Positions 1 through 10,281 of a stretch of DNA of 63,140 nucleotides are shown one piece after another. Each line of letters opens with the position of its first letter. The first letter of the stretch is position 1. The notes beneath the pieces were generated by a model, which saw only the letters and a list, made by a program, of their open reading frames with translations, had not been told where the DNA came from and did not search any database. The stretch is from the NCBI GenBank assembly GCA_029298735.1, contig JANSLP010000184.1, forward strand, positions 1 through 63,140, read 5' to 3'. The translations under genes and the position numbers were made by a program. Source of the DNA: Ophiostoma sp. CBS 140.51 (taxonomy: Eukaryota > Ascomycota > Sordariomycetes > Ophiostomatales > Ophiostomataceae).

Positions 1-596
1 AAAAAGCATAAAATGCGAATAAAATATAATAAATATATAAAATTAAGCCCTCCTCCTAATTAATCAAATAAGAGACTCAGTCGCTACTGGCTATCTAAAA
101 TATAAACCTACATAAGCTTATATTCCTATACCATTATTACATACAAACCTCACTCTGTTATCCGTGTTAACTATTATTCGACCGTTACACCGTCTCATCG
201 TTTTACAAGAACAAACCCCTCCCTTAGCCTGATCACCTAGCAGAGACTTTTAACCCTTGGGAAGTGCCTTTGTAACAGAGACGTTTGAACGCTGGCATTG
301 TAGATAACACAGTATATATACTGTAGCCACACGGTAACACTTGTTATGGAAGGCGGTGAAGGAGGAACAAGATAACGGATTTGCCATGGCGTGAATCCAC
401 TTTCCAATAGACTAGTGCGGATACGTCAATTCTGCCAAAGGCGGTTTAAAAAAGTCATCGACCAGACTCGTAAATGACAAAAGAAACATCAACCACATCC
501 AGGACCTATCTACACCAATAGCGACTGTTACCGAGGCTGACTTTACACCACAGACGGAACATCGAAAGCGACGGCAACAAAAAAAAATACACAGCC
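1..596. other. Intergenic / RPB12 upstream region, AT-rich left edge
   Basis: No gene is supported here. The first 60 bases are strongly AT-rich, and the stretch becomes mixed sequence towards the RPB12 start. It contains a 16-bp perfect palindrome at 309-324 (listed separately). The small open frames have no recognisable protein character. Confidence 0.6.
309..324. repeat. 16-bp perfect palindrome upstream of RPB12
   Basis: The sequence ACAGTATATATACTGT equals its own reverse complement. It lies about 275 bp upstream of the RPB12 start codon. It could be a dimeric regulator site or simply an AT-rich palindrome. No known factor is assigned. Confidence 0.45.
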
Positions 597-904
597 ATGG
601 CATCCAGAGAGCAATACGTTGTTCCAACGGCCAACAGCCAGACCAGTGCTGCTCCGAAGGCATACGAATCAGGCGCAGAAGGCGCCCAGATGAACTACCT
701 GTGTGCGGACTGCGGCATCAAGAACACCCTCCGGAGAACGGACCCTATTCGGTGCAAGGAATGCGGTGGTCGCGTCCTGTACAAGCAGCGCACGAAGAGG
801 TAGGCCATACCCACGTAGACATGCGGCCACGACTGCTGCGAACAGGAGTCAAGCTAACAGTTGGTGTCTTGTCGGATAGAATGGTTCAGTTTGAGGCGAG
901 ATAA
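597..904 (+). CDS. RPB12: RNA polymerases I, II and III shared subunit Rpb12 (RPABC4)
   Basis: This is a small zinc-binding subunit common to the three nuclear RNA polymerases; it acts in the nucleus and helps hold the Rpb2-Rpb3-Rpb10 region together. The model is exon 597-799, intron 800-879 (GT...AG, branch GCTAAC at 853-858) and exon 880-904, giving 75 residues. Visible features are a zinc ribbon with CxxC in YLCADCG and CxxC in IRCKECGG, then the conserved basic tail RVLYKQRTKR followed by MVQFEAR. The last seven residues lie on the 25-nt second exon, and the arginine codon is split AG|A by the intron. Reading straight through the donor would stop early at 801-803 and lose the invariant VQFEAR end. 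Length matches the family (about 70 residues). Confidence 0.93.
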
Positions 905-1273
905 CCAAAGCACCGTTTATCACTGCAGCTGTATCACCACACACAAAAGGAAGCTGCCTTGCATTAAAGAATCAACACTGGCTGCACGGCCGACACTCTT
1001 GTCGTCCCGGTGTGGCAGGTGAAGGTCTCGAGGGTGTTTCAAACGTAAACGTCTTATGCCTAGAACATCACTCGCTGGTGGTAGAGGACAATGCGGTTTG
1101 TACAGTACTCATTTTTATGAATTTGTTTTGCGATTTAAACGCCTGGAGCACGGAGTTGAATCGACCTTTTATTTTGCTTCTCGACATACTGGTACATGGC
1201 TTGGGTTTGGTCTTTCGGTAGTAGGATTATAGTTACAACTAAATAAAATACATGTCTCCGAATGAGCAGAGCT
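905..1273. other. Convergent 3' region between RPB12 and NPA3
   Basis: About 370 bp between two convergent genes, presumably both 3' UTRs. I see no gene. TACAGTA occurs at 1101-1107. Confidence 0.6.
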
Positions 1274-2618
1274 TTACCTTTGGGTATGAAGATATTTGGC
1301 AAAGCTGGCGCTGTCTGTCACACGGTCCTTCTGGTCCAACAGTGCGGCCTCGTACCGCGACTGCAGCCCCTCGCGATCGTATTCCTCGTCCGGGTCGACC
1401 GCGTCGTCATCGTCGAGATCGGCCGCACTGTCGCTGTCATCGGCGCCGCTATCTCCTTGATCATCCAAGCCGCCGGCGATACCCCCCCCGCCACCACTCC
1501 TTCCACCGCCTAGCCTCTCTCCACCGGCCGCATCGGTGGTCCCTGGTGTCACATTGAGACCTTTCATCATCTTGTCCAGCTCGCGTTGTCTCGTCGCCTT
1601 CTTCTCATCCTCCCTGTCTTGCCTCCGCTTCTCAAGTTCTGGTTGGTAGTCACTGTTGAATTCGTCTGCCTTTATTTGCACAGCGGCAAAGAATTCGTCC
1701 ACGCCTTGCCCTGTCATTGAGCTCACACCCACCACACTGAGATGCGCATAAAATTCCTCAAGCATCATGCTCATGCTGTTGAGCAAGCTGCCCATGTACC
1801 CACTGCCCCCGATACTGTCGCCACCCTCTGCTCCGCCAAATGCATTCTTTGCCTCGTCTTCATGCAGTGCGGCCTGGAATGCATCAAAGTCTGTCATCCA
1901 CTCCTTGGCGAAGCTAGCGTCCTTAATATCCGTCTTGTTAAAAACAAGAATCATGGGGAGTTTTGTTTTGTAGAGAATACTGCAGGCGTAAAGCATGTTA
2001 CTCATGAATGTGCTGGTGCTCGCCGTGCGGGGTGTATCGATTATGTAGGCAATGACGGTCGGGAACGAGGAGGCAAGAGATTCAAGGAGGATGGTTCCAG
2101 ATGCGGACCAGACAAAAGCCTCAATCTGGCCCGGTGTATCAACCAGAACGTGCTTCACCGGTTTCTTGTCCGGCTGCTCCGGGTCTGGCAATGTGCGCTT
2201 CTCCACAAGATTTAGGATCTGGTCAACCTTTGTAGAAAAAAGATTCAGTGCAGTCAAAATGCCACCATTGGGGCCCAGGTTGTACTGCTTCATAACTTCC
2301 TTGTAGTTGACGCTGTCACGAATGTCGATGTTGCTGTCGAACGGCACGTGCAGAACTGCAGGGTCGAGATTGATCACATAGGGTGGTTCTTGTTGACCAT
2401 GTAGATGTGCATTGATGCGTTGCATGAATGTTGTTTTCCCGGAGCCTAAGGCCCGTGTCAGCGATGAAATAAAAAATATGCAACGAAACTTGCGTTGGGG
2501 AACGCCAGCTTTCAAAAGGTGCGCTTTGCTATTTGGGGGCAGACTTTCAAACCGACTTACCTGCCATGCCAACACAAACAATGGCTGTGGGTTTCTCGGA
2601 GACGGTAGCTGGCGCCAT
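1274..2618 (-). CDS. NPA3: GPN-loop GTPase 1 (Npa3/XAB1), RNA polymerase II assembly factor
   Basis: A cytoplasmic GTPase needed for assembly and nuclear import of RNA polymerase II. The model is exon 1 at 2561-2618, an intron at 2446-2560 (GTAAGT...CTTAG) and exon 2 at 1274-2445, for 409 residues. The intron splits the P-loop, which after splicing reads GMAGSGKTT. Other visible motifs are the GPN loop (NLGPNGG), G3 DTPGQIE, G4 NKTD and a G5-like SSMTG. The C-terminal third is charged, with a Gly-rich stretch and a long Asp/Glu run, typical of GPN1 tails. The start ATG at 2618 gives MAPATVSEKPTAIVCVG, as expected for the family. It converges on RPB12, so two polymerase-related genes are neighbours, which may be coincidence. 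Confidence 0.93.
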
Positions 2619-3039
2619 GTTGATTAAGGCAGGACGTGAGTGACACCCCAGACTGTGCTATTTGAGATGTTTCGAAAGCTCATGTACTTTGGACGTGCGT
2701 TTGGTAGTGGGAGAAGTGATGGAGATGATTGTTATCCAGAACCCCAAAAAGAGAAAAAGAAAAAGACGAGCCCCGCGGCGTCATTGTTTGCCAGGTGCGA
2801 TAAGATAAGCCAGAAAGAACCAGCTTATGTAACCATACTTTTGATTAATCTTTTTATTCTATTTTACTTTATTCTTAATGGGTTCTCGAAAAGAAAAGAA
2901 ATTTCTAGACTAAGAAATATACTCGATATACCAGGGGATGCAATTAAAAGTATGACAGCTGATAGCAACCGACGTGAATGGCTTAAGATGAGCAGCAGTC
3001 TTCTTCCTGAAGAATTCACAGTGGGACAATCCTCGCTAA
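2619..3039. other. Intergenic, NPA3 upstream and monooxygenase 3' side
   Basis: About 420 bp between the NPA3 start and the 3' end of the next minus-strand gene. It includes AT-rich sequence around 2840-2935. An open frame through part of it has no recognisable features. Confidence 0.55.
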
Positions 3040-4332
3040 TCATAGGTGAGCCTTGGTCTCCTTGGCGGGCTTGATGTTAGAGGTCACCTTGTTATATTTT
3101 TCATAAGCGTCCGCTTCCGCATCAAAGTGTAGCAGCCAAGGCTCGCGGGCAAGGTGAATGAGTTCAGGACGTTTCCAAACCTCCTCCCAATTGGCGCGGT
3201 GCCACCTCTCACGCGTTGCCGGTCCCATGGCTTGGGCGCGATGGACTCGATCATATCGGATTTTCTCAAACGCACGTACGCCCAGCGGCACTTTGTCTTT
3301 CCCACTTAGCTCCAGCGTCGTAGCCAGGACGACGCCGTCCTCAATAGACTGGCTGGCGCCTTGAATAGACGTCGGAAGGAAAGGGTGCGCGGCATCTCCG
3401 ATGAGCGCAATGCGTGCCTTGGGTGATATAAAGGTGGGCAGCGGCGTTCGGTACACTAGTTTGTGATCGATCAAGCGGCCGGGAGGTGTGGCTTTGACAA
3501 TCTCGTGTACAAGGGGTGACCAGTCCTTTAAATAGGCGAGTGCTTCGTCCACCTTACCAGGGAACTGCCAGCTCTCCTCAATGTTGCCATCGTCGATGTG
3601 TGTGAAGACCCAGTTGAACTCAGTGCCGTTTTTAAGCGACGACGCAAGAAAGTGAATGTCGGGCCCGATGAAGCCCTGGTGGGTGTCGCCATTTTGAACG
3701 AGATGCCTCGTTTGTGGGTTCTTGGCCAAGTCAGTGGCCGGAAACCATGCACGGTACACCGCATATCCGGAGGACTTCGGGTTGTCTTCGGAGCCAAGAA
3801 CGATTTTCCTGCCCCGGGACCGTACGCCCTCAGCCGCAATGACAACATCAGCTGTGAGGCGCTGGCCGTTGGCCACTACTCCGGCTTTGTTATCGTCTTC
3901 AAAATAGTCCGTTACTCTCTGGCCGAGGCGAATGTCAATCCCCCGTGATTGTGCATGCTTGTAGATGATGCTGTGCAGTTGGCCGCGGTGGCCGTTGATG
4001 CGCCGGCCCCACGACTTTTCATCCGCAAACGACTGGCGCGTAACGAACTCGCCTTTGTAGTGGTACAGGTCCAGCCATGTTGTTTGACGAATGATGGGCT
4101 CCATGGCTGCGATCACGCCTGGCCAGCGCTCAAACGCCTTCGATCCGTTGGGATCGAAACTGATGATATCGCCGATTCGCATAATTTCATCAATGTCGTC
4201 AACTTTTTCAAGGAGCACAACTGAGTGGCCTTTGCGATCACACTCGATAGCTGCGGCAAGACCTGCGAACCCGGCGCCGACAACAATGACGTCGATGCCG
4301 GAAGGCGGCATGCGAGGAATGTGAGCTGCCAT
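3040..4332 (-). CDS. FAD-dependent monooxygenase, salicylate hydroxylase-like
   Basis: A single-exon protein of 430 residues in the class A flavoprotein (FAD_binding_3) family, which hydroxylates aromatic or related substrates using NAD(P)H and oxygen. An N-terminal Rossmann motif is visible (VVGAGFAGLAAAIE, glycines 19, 21 and 24), ending in the LLEK ribose-binding acid. A second FAD motif, GDAAHPF, lies at residues 312-318, followed by QGASQSIEDG. A DG-type segment that would fix the cofactor was not located with certainty. There is no signal peptide or membrane anchor after the Rossmann fold, so a cytosolic enzyme is likely. The neighbours are housekeeping genes and no biosynthetic cluster is evident. 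The substrate cannot be told from sequence; relatives include salicylate, 6-hydroxynicotinate and polyketide hydroxylases. Confidence 0.85.
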   Translation of the reverse strand: MAAHIPRMPPSGIDVIVVGAGFAGLAAAIECDRKGHSVVLLEKVDDIDEIMRIGDIISFDPNGSKAFERWPGVIAAMEPIIRQTTWLDLYHYKGEFVTRQSFADEKSWGRRINGHRGQLHSIIYKHAQSRGIDIRLGQRVTDYFEDDNKAGVVANGQRLTADVVIAAEGVRSRGRKIVLGSEDNPKSSGYAVYRAWFPATDLAKNPQTRHLVQNGDTHQGFIGPDIHFLASSLKNGTEFNWVFTHIDDGNIEESWQFPGKVDEALAYLKDWSPLVHEIVKATPPGRLIDHKLVYRTPLPTFISPKARIALIGDAAHPFLPTSIQGASQSIEDGVVLATTLELSGKDKVPLGVRAFEKIRYDRVHRAQAMGPATRERWHRANWEEVWKRPELIHLAREPWLLHFDAEADAYEKYNKVTSNIKPAKETKAHL

Positions 4333-5409
4333 CCTTCCGTCCCAATATTAAGAAAGTATAAGGAGATTTCTTTGTACGATAAAAAGAGTTACTGATATGT
4401 TGAGGATGGTTGTGTGAACTTAGGAGGCTTGCTCACGGCCACTAGGCCCTTGCGGCAGATAGATAGTATTGGGAGAGTATTGGGAGAGTATTGGGGTGGA
4501 TGGTAGGATGAGTGGGTGACAGCAAGATACGACAGGAGAACTCGTGTCCTGCGGGTTGTACACAGGGTGATATATGCGAGCCTTATATCAAAGATTTGGG
4601 CTTGATTGCTTGCCTACTACAGTTGGCCTCTATAGGAAAGCTCTCAGCTTACAGCTGTGTGTAGGTCAATTTAACATGAACTAGAGGGGACGAGGAAGTA
4701 CATTATTTATGGGTAGGTGGATGATGTGCCGAAACTTTCCTGCGCAGAATGAGTGCCGAACCCCGCTCTTGACTGAAGATGCTGCCACACGATGCCTACC
4801 CGTTATGAAGACACGGGAAAGCAGCCCGCCGTGTGGCAAAAGCGTTTGGACCCCCACCCCAAGGTTGACGAACGTCCCGCGCGAGCCGGGGAAAAAGGCT
4901 TTGAGCAGAGAGGGAGAAAGGAAGGACTAGTTTTTGGGTTCAGTGAGCGCAAGAAATTTGATGTACTGCGCCCTCGTCGGCGTTGTTGGAGTATCGTATG
5001 ATGTTGAATATAACTGTTGGGGGTTGTTAAGGTCTGTCAACAGTACCAGCTTTGTGTTCGTGGGGTTTGATGATGCTCTTATTGTATATCGGTTTGAAAA
5101 CTTTATGGGATTCCAGGTTCTTTTTATTAAAACATTGCGCTACTCAAGTTGTTGGAGACGCCTGTCGGAGTCATAATTCGGCAGTATATGAGCTTTCTCG
5201 GAGCTATCGCTTCCGTACCGTTAAGCGGCATGACAAGAGACAAGGGAGTCCAGCCGATTGCAAGTCACGAGATGTTTGCGTACTGCACGGTCATTCTTTC
5301 TCAGAGTATTGTGTACCTTGCATATGCCATATATGTCCCCGGTTTAAATCAAGTAGAATACCACACTGCCCGCTGGATGTCGACTTTTTCTAAGGAAATA
5401 GCCTCTGAC
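4333..5409. other. Intergenic, monooxygenase promoter and SSF1 3' side
   Basis: About 1.1 kb without a supportable gene. It contains an 11-bp direct repeat of the type ATTGGGAGAGT (two copies plus a partial, about 4466-4496) close to the monooxygenase start. Open frames at about 4709-5805 on the plus strand show no family features and partly overlap SSF1 coding sequence, so they are treated as chance. Confidence 0.55.
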
Positions 5410-6916
5410 CTAGTTGCGAGCAATTTCCTCTTTCTCATCCTCCCATTCCCCTGCATCATCCATCCGCTCATTCGCTTCCATCTCCGCGTCACCTGCCAGG
5501 CCCTCGCTGTCGAATTCCTCATAGCCGTCGCTATCATAGTCATATATGTCCATACCGTCTTCATCGCCGTCCTTCTCGCGGTTTTTGTCCAAGCCGGACT
5601 TTTCTTTCTTCTTCCGCTCCACATTCTCCTTCTGCTGCTTCTTTCGGGCATCCTTGTCTCGCTTCCGCTGCTCCCAGCGTTCCTTCAGCTCTCTGATCTC
5701 CTGTTTGGACTTATGGACGTGTTCGTGCCACATGACCTGGCCTTGGCACATCCCCTCTTCAACCTTGACCAGCCTGAGCTTCATGCGTGGGCCAAGCTCA
5801 ACTAATTTGACAGCCCGCTTCTCAACACCCGCGCTTATTTCGTCTGGCTGGGGACCATCGTCGGCGTCGTTGTTATCGGAGGCCGCTATGGCTGCTCGAG
5901 TCTTTCGGGTTTGCACTCTGCCCGCGGTCGTGTCTACGACCTCAACCTCTGCGTCTGTTTCGGCCTCACTTCCGCTTGTTGCACCGTCGGTGACGTAACC
6001 TTCACCGTCTTCACCGCCGACCATGTAGTCAGCAATGTCCTGCAACTTCCCAAGATTCGGGAGACCGCCCTTCTTTGTCTTCTTCGAGTGCACAAGCTTT
6101 TCAGCAGCATTAAGTCTCTTCAGCGCTTTTGATATGCCCGTAGTCTTTGTGGTAATGGCGTAATGGCGGAAGTTGAGAACAAACGAGTCGGCGTCGCCAT
6201 CGGGCTGCTCGCGGTTGAGCAGGAGAACTCTCCGCATAGATTTTAGAGGTGCAGCTTGTGGATTGATGGGCGGGAACAGAGACTGAAAGACGGTTGTGAT
6301 GAGAGATTCAAGATGTTTAGGAACCTTTGCATTGCCGTCGGTTGCAAGGTTGAAGCCGTTCATGACAAGCTGGATGCCATTAGTATGCCATTCGTATGAT
6401 AGTCGCTACGCGAGGGTGAAAGTTGCAGAAAGAGAAGCAAATGTTTGTTGCTCCCAAAATAGTAAAACATACCAGCGGTGGTGTAATGTATTCTTTGCCT
6501 CCACCTTTGGGGTGTCTTTGTGCCCGCTGGACATCCTTGCTGAGCGAGTAGCGTTCTACTCGGAAGTGTAGTGTAGGACCACGGGGAGCAGCTGCGACAC
6601 GCAGATTGACGTTTCCCGACTCCGACCGTGAGAAAAGAAGAAGCTGGGTGACTCCAAGAGGTCCGCACATGGTCACGTAGTCGCGTAGCCGGTTGGCCCT
6701 CCTTTCCCTCAAGCGACTCGCGGTGCCCGGTTCCATGACTTTGCGAACGTCTGAGGCAAGCTGACTGACGCTTGAACCGACCTCACCCGCTCCGATTCGA
6801 ATGACCATGCTCTTGGGGTTGCGTACAGAGCCATTTCCGGTGTTCGTGGGTGCCACTGGCTTGTTGGGATTGGTAGGCGCGACATGAGTCCGCTTCTTGG
6901 TGCGCCTTCTTGCCAT
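5410..6916 (-). CDS. SSF1: Brix-domain ribosome biogenesis factor Ssf1/Peter Pan
   Basis: A nucleolar protein of the Brix family required for maturation of 27S pre-rRNA and the 60S subunit. The model is exon 1 at 6473-6916, an intron at 6370-6472 (GTATGT...CCAG, branch ACTAAT) and exon 2 at 5410-6369, giving 467 residues. The basic N-terminus MARRRTKKRTHV is typical. The Brix region follows (PKSMVIRIG, then LRERRANRLRDYVTMCGPLGVT), with PRGPTLHFRVERYSLSKDV just before the splice junction; after it come FNLATDGNAKVP and the LLLNRE strand. The C-terminal third has a proline/acid-rich linker and a long Lys/Arg/Glu coiled segment ending in an acidic tail. The in-frame ATG at 6916 was chosen because it gives the conserved basic start. 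Longer in-frame extensions upstream look like leader sequence. Confidence 0.93.
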
Positions 6917-7478
6917 GATTTGAAGCTGAAAATTGAAATGAAATTGGAAACTGGAACTGGAAGTCGGTAGAAGAAAGAGTTGGTCGCGAAAGGATAAGAG
7001 TCGACGTTGGTAAAATAAGTTGGTACAACAAGTCGGGACCAATGCTTTTTAGCAAGAACTTGTTGATGTTTTGTCGTAGGTTGAATGGGGCGAGGCGAAG
7101 AAAGCAGAAAAAAGCAGGTTAGAGTGTCTTATGGGGCTTTGTTACAGCTGATAAACTTTTTTTTTAGATCGCAACGATAAGAAGATAAACTCCCGATAAG
7201 GATGGGAGTGAACTATTAGCGCATTGGCTTTGCCTACAACTTTCGTATCTTATCCAGACAACTAATATATCGTAGTATTTTAACAAACAATTGGGTCACT
7301 CGTGCAGGATAGTGTCGTTTCGATTGCTTGGTGCACAATCGAAGCACAGGAACCACCGCATTCTTATAGCGAGAAGTTGCAAGGAGATTGAGATGGACTA
7401 TATCATTGTATATAGAGTAAAAGAACTGTTCTGTCTCTGTATGTCTACACCGACATATATAAAAGGTCCTGCTGCATT
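6917..7478. other. Intergenic, SSF1 leader and CWF19 3' side
   Basis: About 560 bp between two minus-strand genes. The part next to SSF1 is pyrimidine-rich on the sense strand, as expected for a leader. A TATATAAAAGG sequence near 7454-7464 reads on the plus strand and has no gene to serve nearby. Confidence 0.5.
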
Positions 7479-9614
7479 TTAGGCAGTGTCCTGCAGAATC
7501 CTCGTCCAGTCGAATTTTCTCCAGCGTTTCTTGAAGTCGCCGAGGCGCGGGTCGTTTCTTGTCCAACGGCCTTGACGCTTGATGAGGCTTGAATCAACAT
7601 CCAACATACCTCCAATGATCTCTCGAGCAAAGAGGTCACCCTTAGGCCAACGGTTGCCATCTTCGACGACGTGACCGAGACCGCCATCCAACGAGAACCA
7701 GGCATGAAAGTAGGGCATCTCCTTTGCAATGCTCTTCCGAAATGCAGATTTCCCCATGCCCTCACGCGCACGCTTTCCTGTGTCAATGATTTTCTTGTGC
7801 TGGCTCCATTCCTCGTCAGCAGAGAGCATAGCCTCTCGAAAAAAGGCCGGGGCTGTATCGCCAAGCTCGTAAGGAATAGGAACCGCAACAAGTGCCGCGT
7901 GCATACGACGGTGCGGAGCTGCTGCATTTTCGTAGAAGATGACATCGCGCCCCTGGTCATGGTAGAGCCGAGTCAAGGACTTCATGAAGTTGCGAATTTC
8001 TTCCCACTCATCTTCGTTGCACTCCAAAAGATTTGTATGGTGATCGATGGGAACAATCACGGCGCCCCCTTCCGCACCCGTGAGTTCCGGGTCGGTCGAG
8101 AGGGTGAGAAAAGAGCGTGTGGCTAGAGAAACGATTGGTGCTAGAGGCAGGTCCTGCGGGGGGTTGCGGTCTTCGTGGTGGCAGAGGGGACACGATTCCA
8201 AAATCTTGTTCATTTTGGTGAACTCGTGAACGGCAATGTTCTTCAAATTCGATTCTGACTTGTGCGTATGCTTTGCAAGCTTTTCAGCATTCTCATCGAG
8301 GTATTCGAGATCGTCATCGAACTTGGCGTCTTTGGATATTCGTTCTGCTAGGCGTAGGCCTTCACCACCGGCCACACCTCGTGTTCTGCGCTCCTCACGC
8401 ACCATGTCTTCGATGCTCATGTTGTCGTTGGCCTCAACCAGACCACGGTCTTTGCCCCGTTTGGTATCGACCGATTTGACCTCGGCCCGTGTACCCGCTA
8501 GCATGCGACTGTGGGATGCATCGAGCACTACAGCGCGTTCGGAGACATCGTTGTCACTCCTGGATGATAATGCGGTTGCAGCCTCATCGTATTCCTGTTG
8601 CAGCCTTGCCAGATTCGGATCCTTTCGAAGTTTTGCTTTCATCAGATGAGCACGAAGGCGGTTGAGGGTGGTCTGGTCTACTGTTGCAACGGGCTGTCGC
8701 TGTTTGTATGCCGATTTGGTGGCCATTTCGCCATCAGAATCGTCGTAGTCGTCATCACCGTCACGACCGGTCGTCGTATGGATCGGCCTTGCTGGTTGTT
8801 CATTTGAACGTGCGGTACGCTCGTTGTACAAGTCTCCCGTGGGCTTCTCTTTGAGGGCGTAGTCTTTGCCGTAAAGCCTCCTTCGTTCTAGCTCGATCCT
8901 TTCTTCACGGGCATCGTCGAAGTCGCGGAGGCTCCCGAAGCGCTCGACGGCCACCTCCTCTACTGTCCGACCACTTTTCTCGGAGATGGCGTACACTCCT
9001 TTGAGTTTTGTCATTCGCCACTGGGACCCTTCATCGCCGAAAGTGTATTTGATTTCGACCTGAGGATGGCCACGAAAGTCGTCGATCGTCTTTCCCCCAT
9101 TGATGCGTTGTAGAGCTGAGCTGTTGAGTTCCCGCTCTGAGATTATATGCCGGGGCTTTTCGTTTGAAGACGGCTCTTGGTCATCCTTTTGTTGACGATG
9201 GACATAGTCAACACCCACCCCCGAGGGCGTGGTCATCCACGAGTCTCGTATTGGTGGTGGAATATCCGCCCGTGTCTCGTCGCCTGGTCGTCGGGACTCC
9301 TCTTTCCGGGGCCGCTTCTTTCGATGGCTGCTTTCCTCGCTGGATCTTCGATCATCGCTGGATGTGATGCGCCGGTGCTTATCGTGACTCACAGTACCAT
9401 CCCTCTTGGAATGACTGTCGCGGTCGGACGACGGGTCGCGGCGACGGACTTGATTTGTGTCCTGGCTGTCTTGGGTTGTTGAAGCGTCGCGACGGTGGTC
9501 ATGGTGGCGGTGGTGACGATGGTGATGGCGGTGTTTTTTCTCTCGGCGTTCTCGGTCCTCTCTGCTTGCCTTCTCCAATGCAATAGTCTTTTCGAACTCG
9601 GCCAGACCACCCAT
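7479..9614 (-). CDS. CWF19-like splicing / lariat-debranching cofactor (CwfJ domains)
   Basis: A single-exon protein of 711 residues of the Cwf19/CWF19L2 (yeast Drn1-related) family, which associates with the late spliceosome and helps lariat debranching in the nucleus. The first ~470 residues are charged and low-complexity: His/Arg/Asp runs near residues 20-60, then RS-like and KKRPRKEE stretches. A CwfJ C-terminal domain 1 follows, with the zinc-type CPLCHHEDRN, then IVPIDHH, and the HIT-like strand PHRRMHAALVAVPIP. CwfJ C-terminal domain 2 closes the protein, with FRKSIAKEMPYFHAWF, DGGLGHVVED and the KKRWRKFDWT end. It is divergent from a HIT-family gene across a 667-bp shared upstream region. 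Confidence 0.9.
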   Translation of the reverse strand: MGGLAEFEKTIALEKASREDRERREKKHRHHHRHHRHHDHRRDASTTQDSQDTNQVRRRDPSSDRDSHSKRDGTVSHDKHRRITSSDDRRSSEESSHRKKRPRKEESRRPGDETRADIPPPIRDSWMTTPSGVGVDYVHRQQKDDQEPSSNEKPRHIISERELNSSALQRINGGKTIDDFRGHPQVEIKYTFGDEGSQWRMTKLKGVYAISEKSGRTVEEVAVERFGSLRDFDDAREERIELERRRLYGKDYALKEKPTGDLYNERTARSNEQPARPIHTTTGRDGDDDYDDSDGEMATKSAYKQRQPVATVDQTTLNRLRAHLMKAKLRKDPNLARLQQEYDEAATALSSRSDNDVSERAVVLDASHSRMLAGTRAEVKSVDTKRGKDRGLVEANDNMSIEDMVREERRTRGVAGGEGLRLAERISKDAKFDDDLEYLDENAEKLAKHTHKSESNLKNIAVHEFTKMNKILESCPLCHHEDRNPPQDLPLAPIVSLATRSFLTLSTDPELTGAEGGAVIVPIDHHTNLLECNEDEWEEIRNFMKSLTRLYHDQGRDVIFYENAAAPHRRMHAALVAVPIPYELGDTAPAFFREAMLSADEEWSQHKKIIDTGKRAREGMGKSAFRKSIAKEMPYFHAWFSLDGGLGHVVEDGNRWPKGDLFAREIIGGMLDVDSSLIKRQGRWTRNDPRLGDFKKRWRKFDWTRILQDTA

Positions 9615-10281
9615 CGTAGCAATGTGGTCGCGGTGGGTTTGCCGTCAATTGAGGGTTGGTGGCCTCTTTGTATCCTGAAAGTTATTAGTAGCTTGGATTA
9701 GACAGGTTCGGCATACGATGTAGTGGATGTAGTGGGCTCCTATTGGGAGCCAGCGTACGAAAGTCGCTACCAAAAGTCCTGTCCCACCGCCTTTTCTGAG
9801 CTACTCTATATATAGACTAGCCTTGTCGTGCGCAAAATGTTTGGGCACTGTATTTATACAGTGTCTTTCTCACTGTCTTTTAGCGGTCAGTTCACTAAAT
9901 ATGCCGCTGAAGAAATTTTGCTTCAGGTGACAAAGTCGCTAAGCTTCAGGGAGAAATACAGTGGGGATAATATTATTGGAACTGTATTCTGCCTGACAAT
10001 TGCGAAAGCGGTGGGACTGTATTATTGATAGGGACTTTCGTACATAGCTGACCCAAGTTCGTTTGCACAGCCAACGGAGTCTTGGCTGATACTCCGTAAA
10101 ACGAAGCAAAGACCTTCTGCTCTGTATTCTGAGCTGACTCCTGTATTCCTGTTGATGCAGGTCCAATACCTCGTTAAACCTGGCCTTTTAACTCTTTTCA
10201 ACCCCGTGGCAAAAAAAAACTCCCCCCAAAAACCGAAGTCACCGACAACGCGCTGATCTCCGACACGATCCAACTAGCAAC
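9615..10281. promoter_or_regulatory. Shared divergent promoter region, CWF19-like and HIT genes
   Basis: 667 bp between divergent starts. It holds a CTATATATAG TATA-like element near 9806-9815, an 18-bp inverted repeat at 9846-9863, further ACTGTAT/TACAGT copies at 9957-9962, 9981-9987 and 10016-10022, and a TACTCCGTA element at 10090-10098. No gene is seen. Confidence 0.5.
9846..9863. repeat. 18-bp inverted repeat in divergent promoter
   Basis: CACTGTAT-TT-ATACAGTG has perfect 8-bp arms around two bases. It shares the ACTGTAT word with three other sites in the same intergenic region, so a dimeric DNA-binding protein site is plausible. The factor is unknown. Confidence 0.5.
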
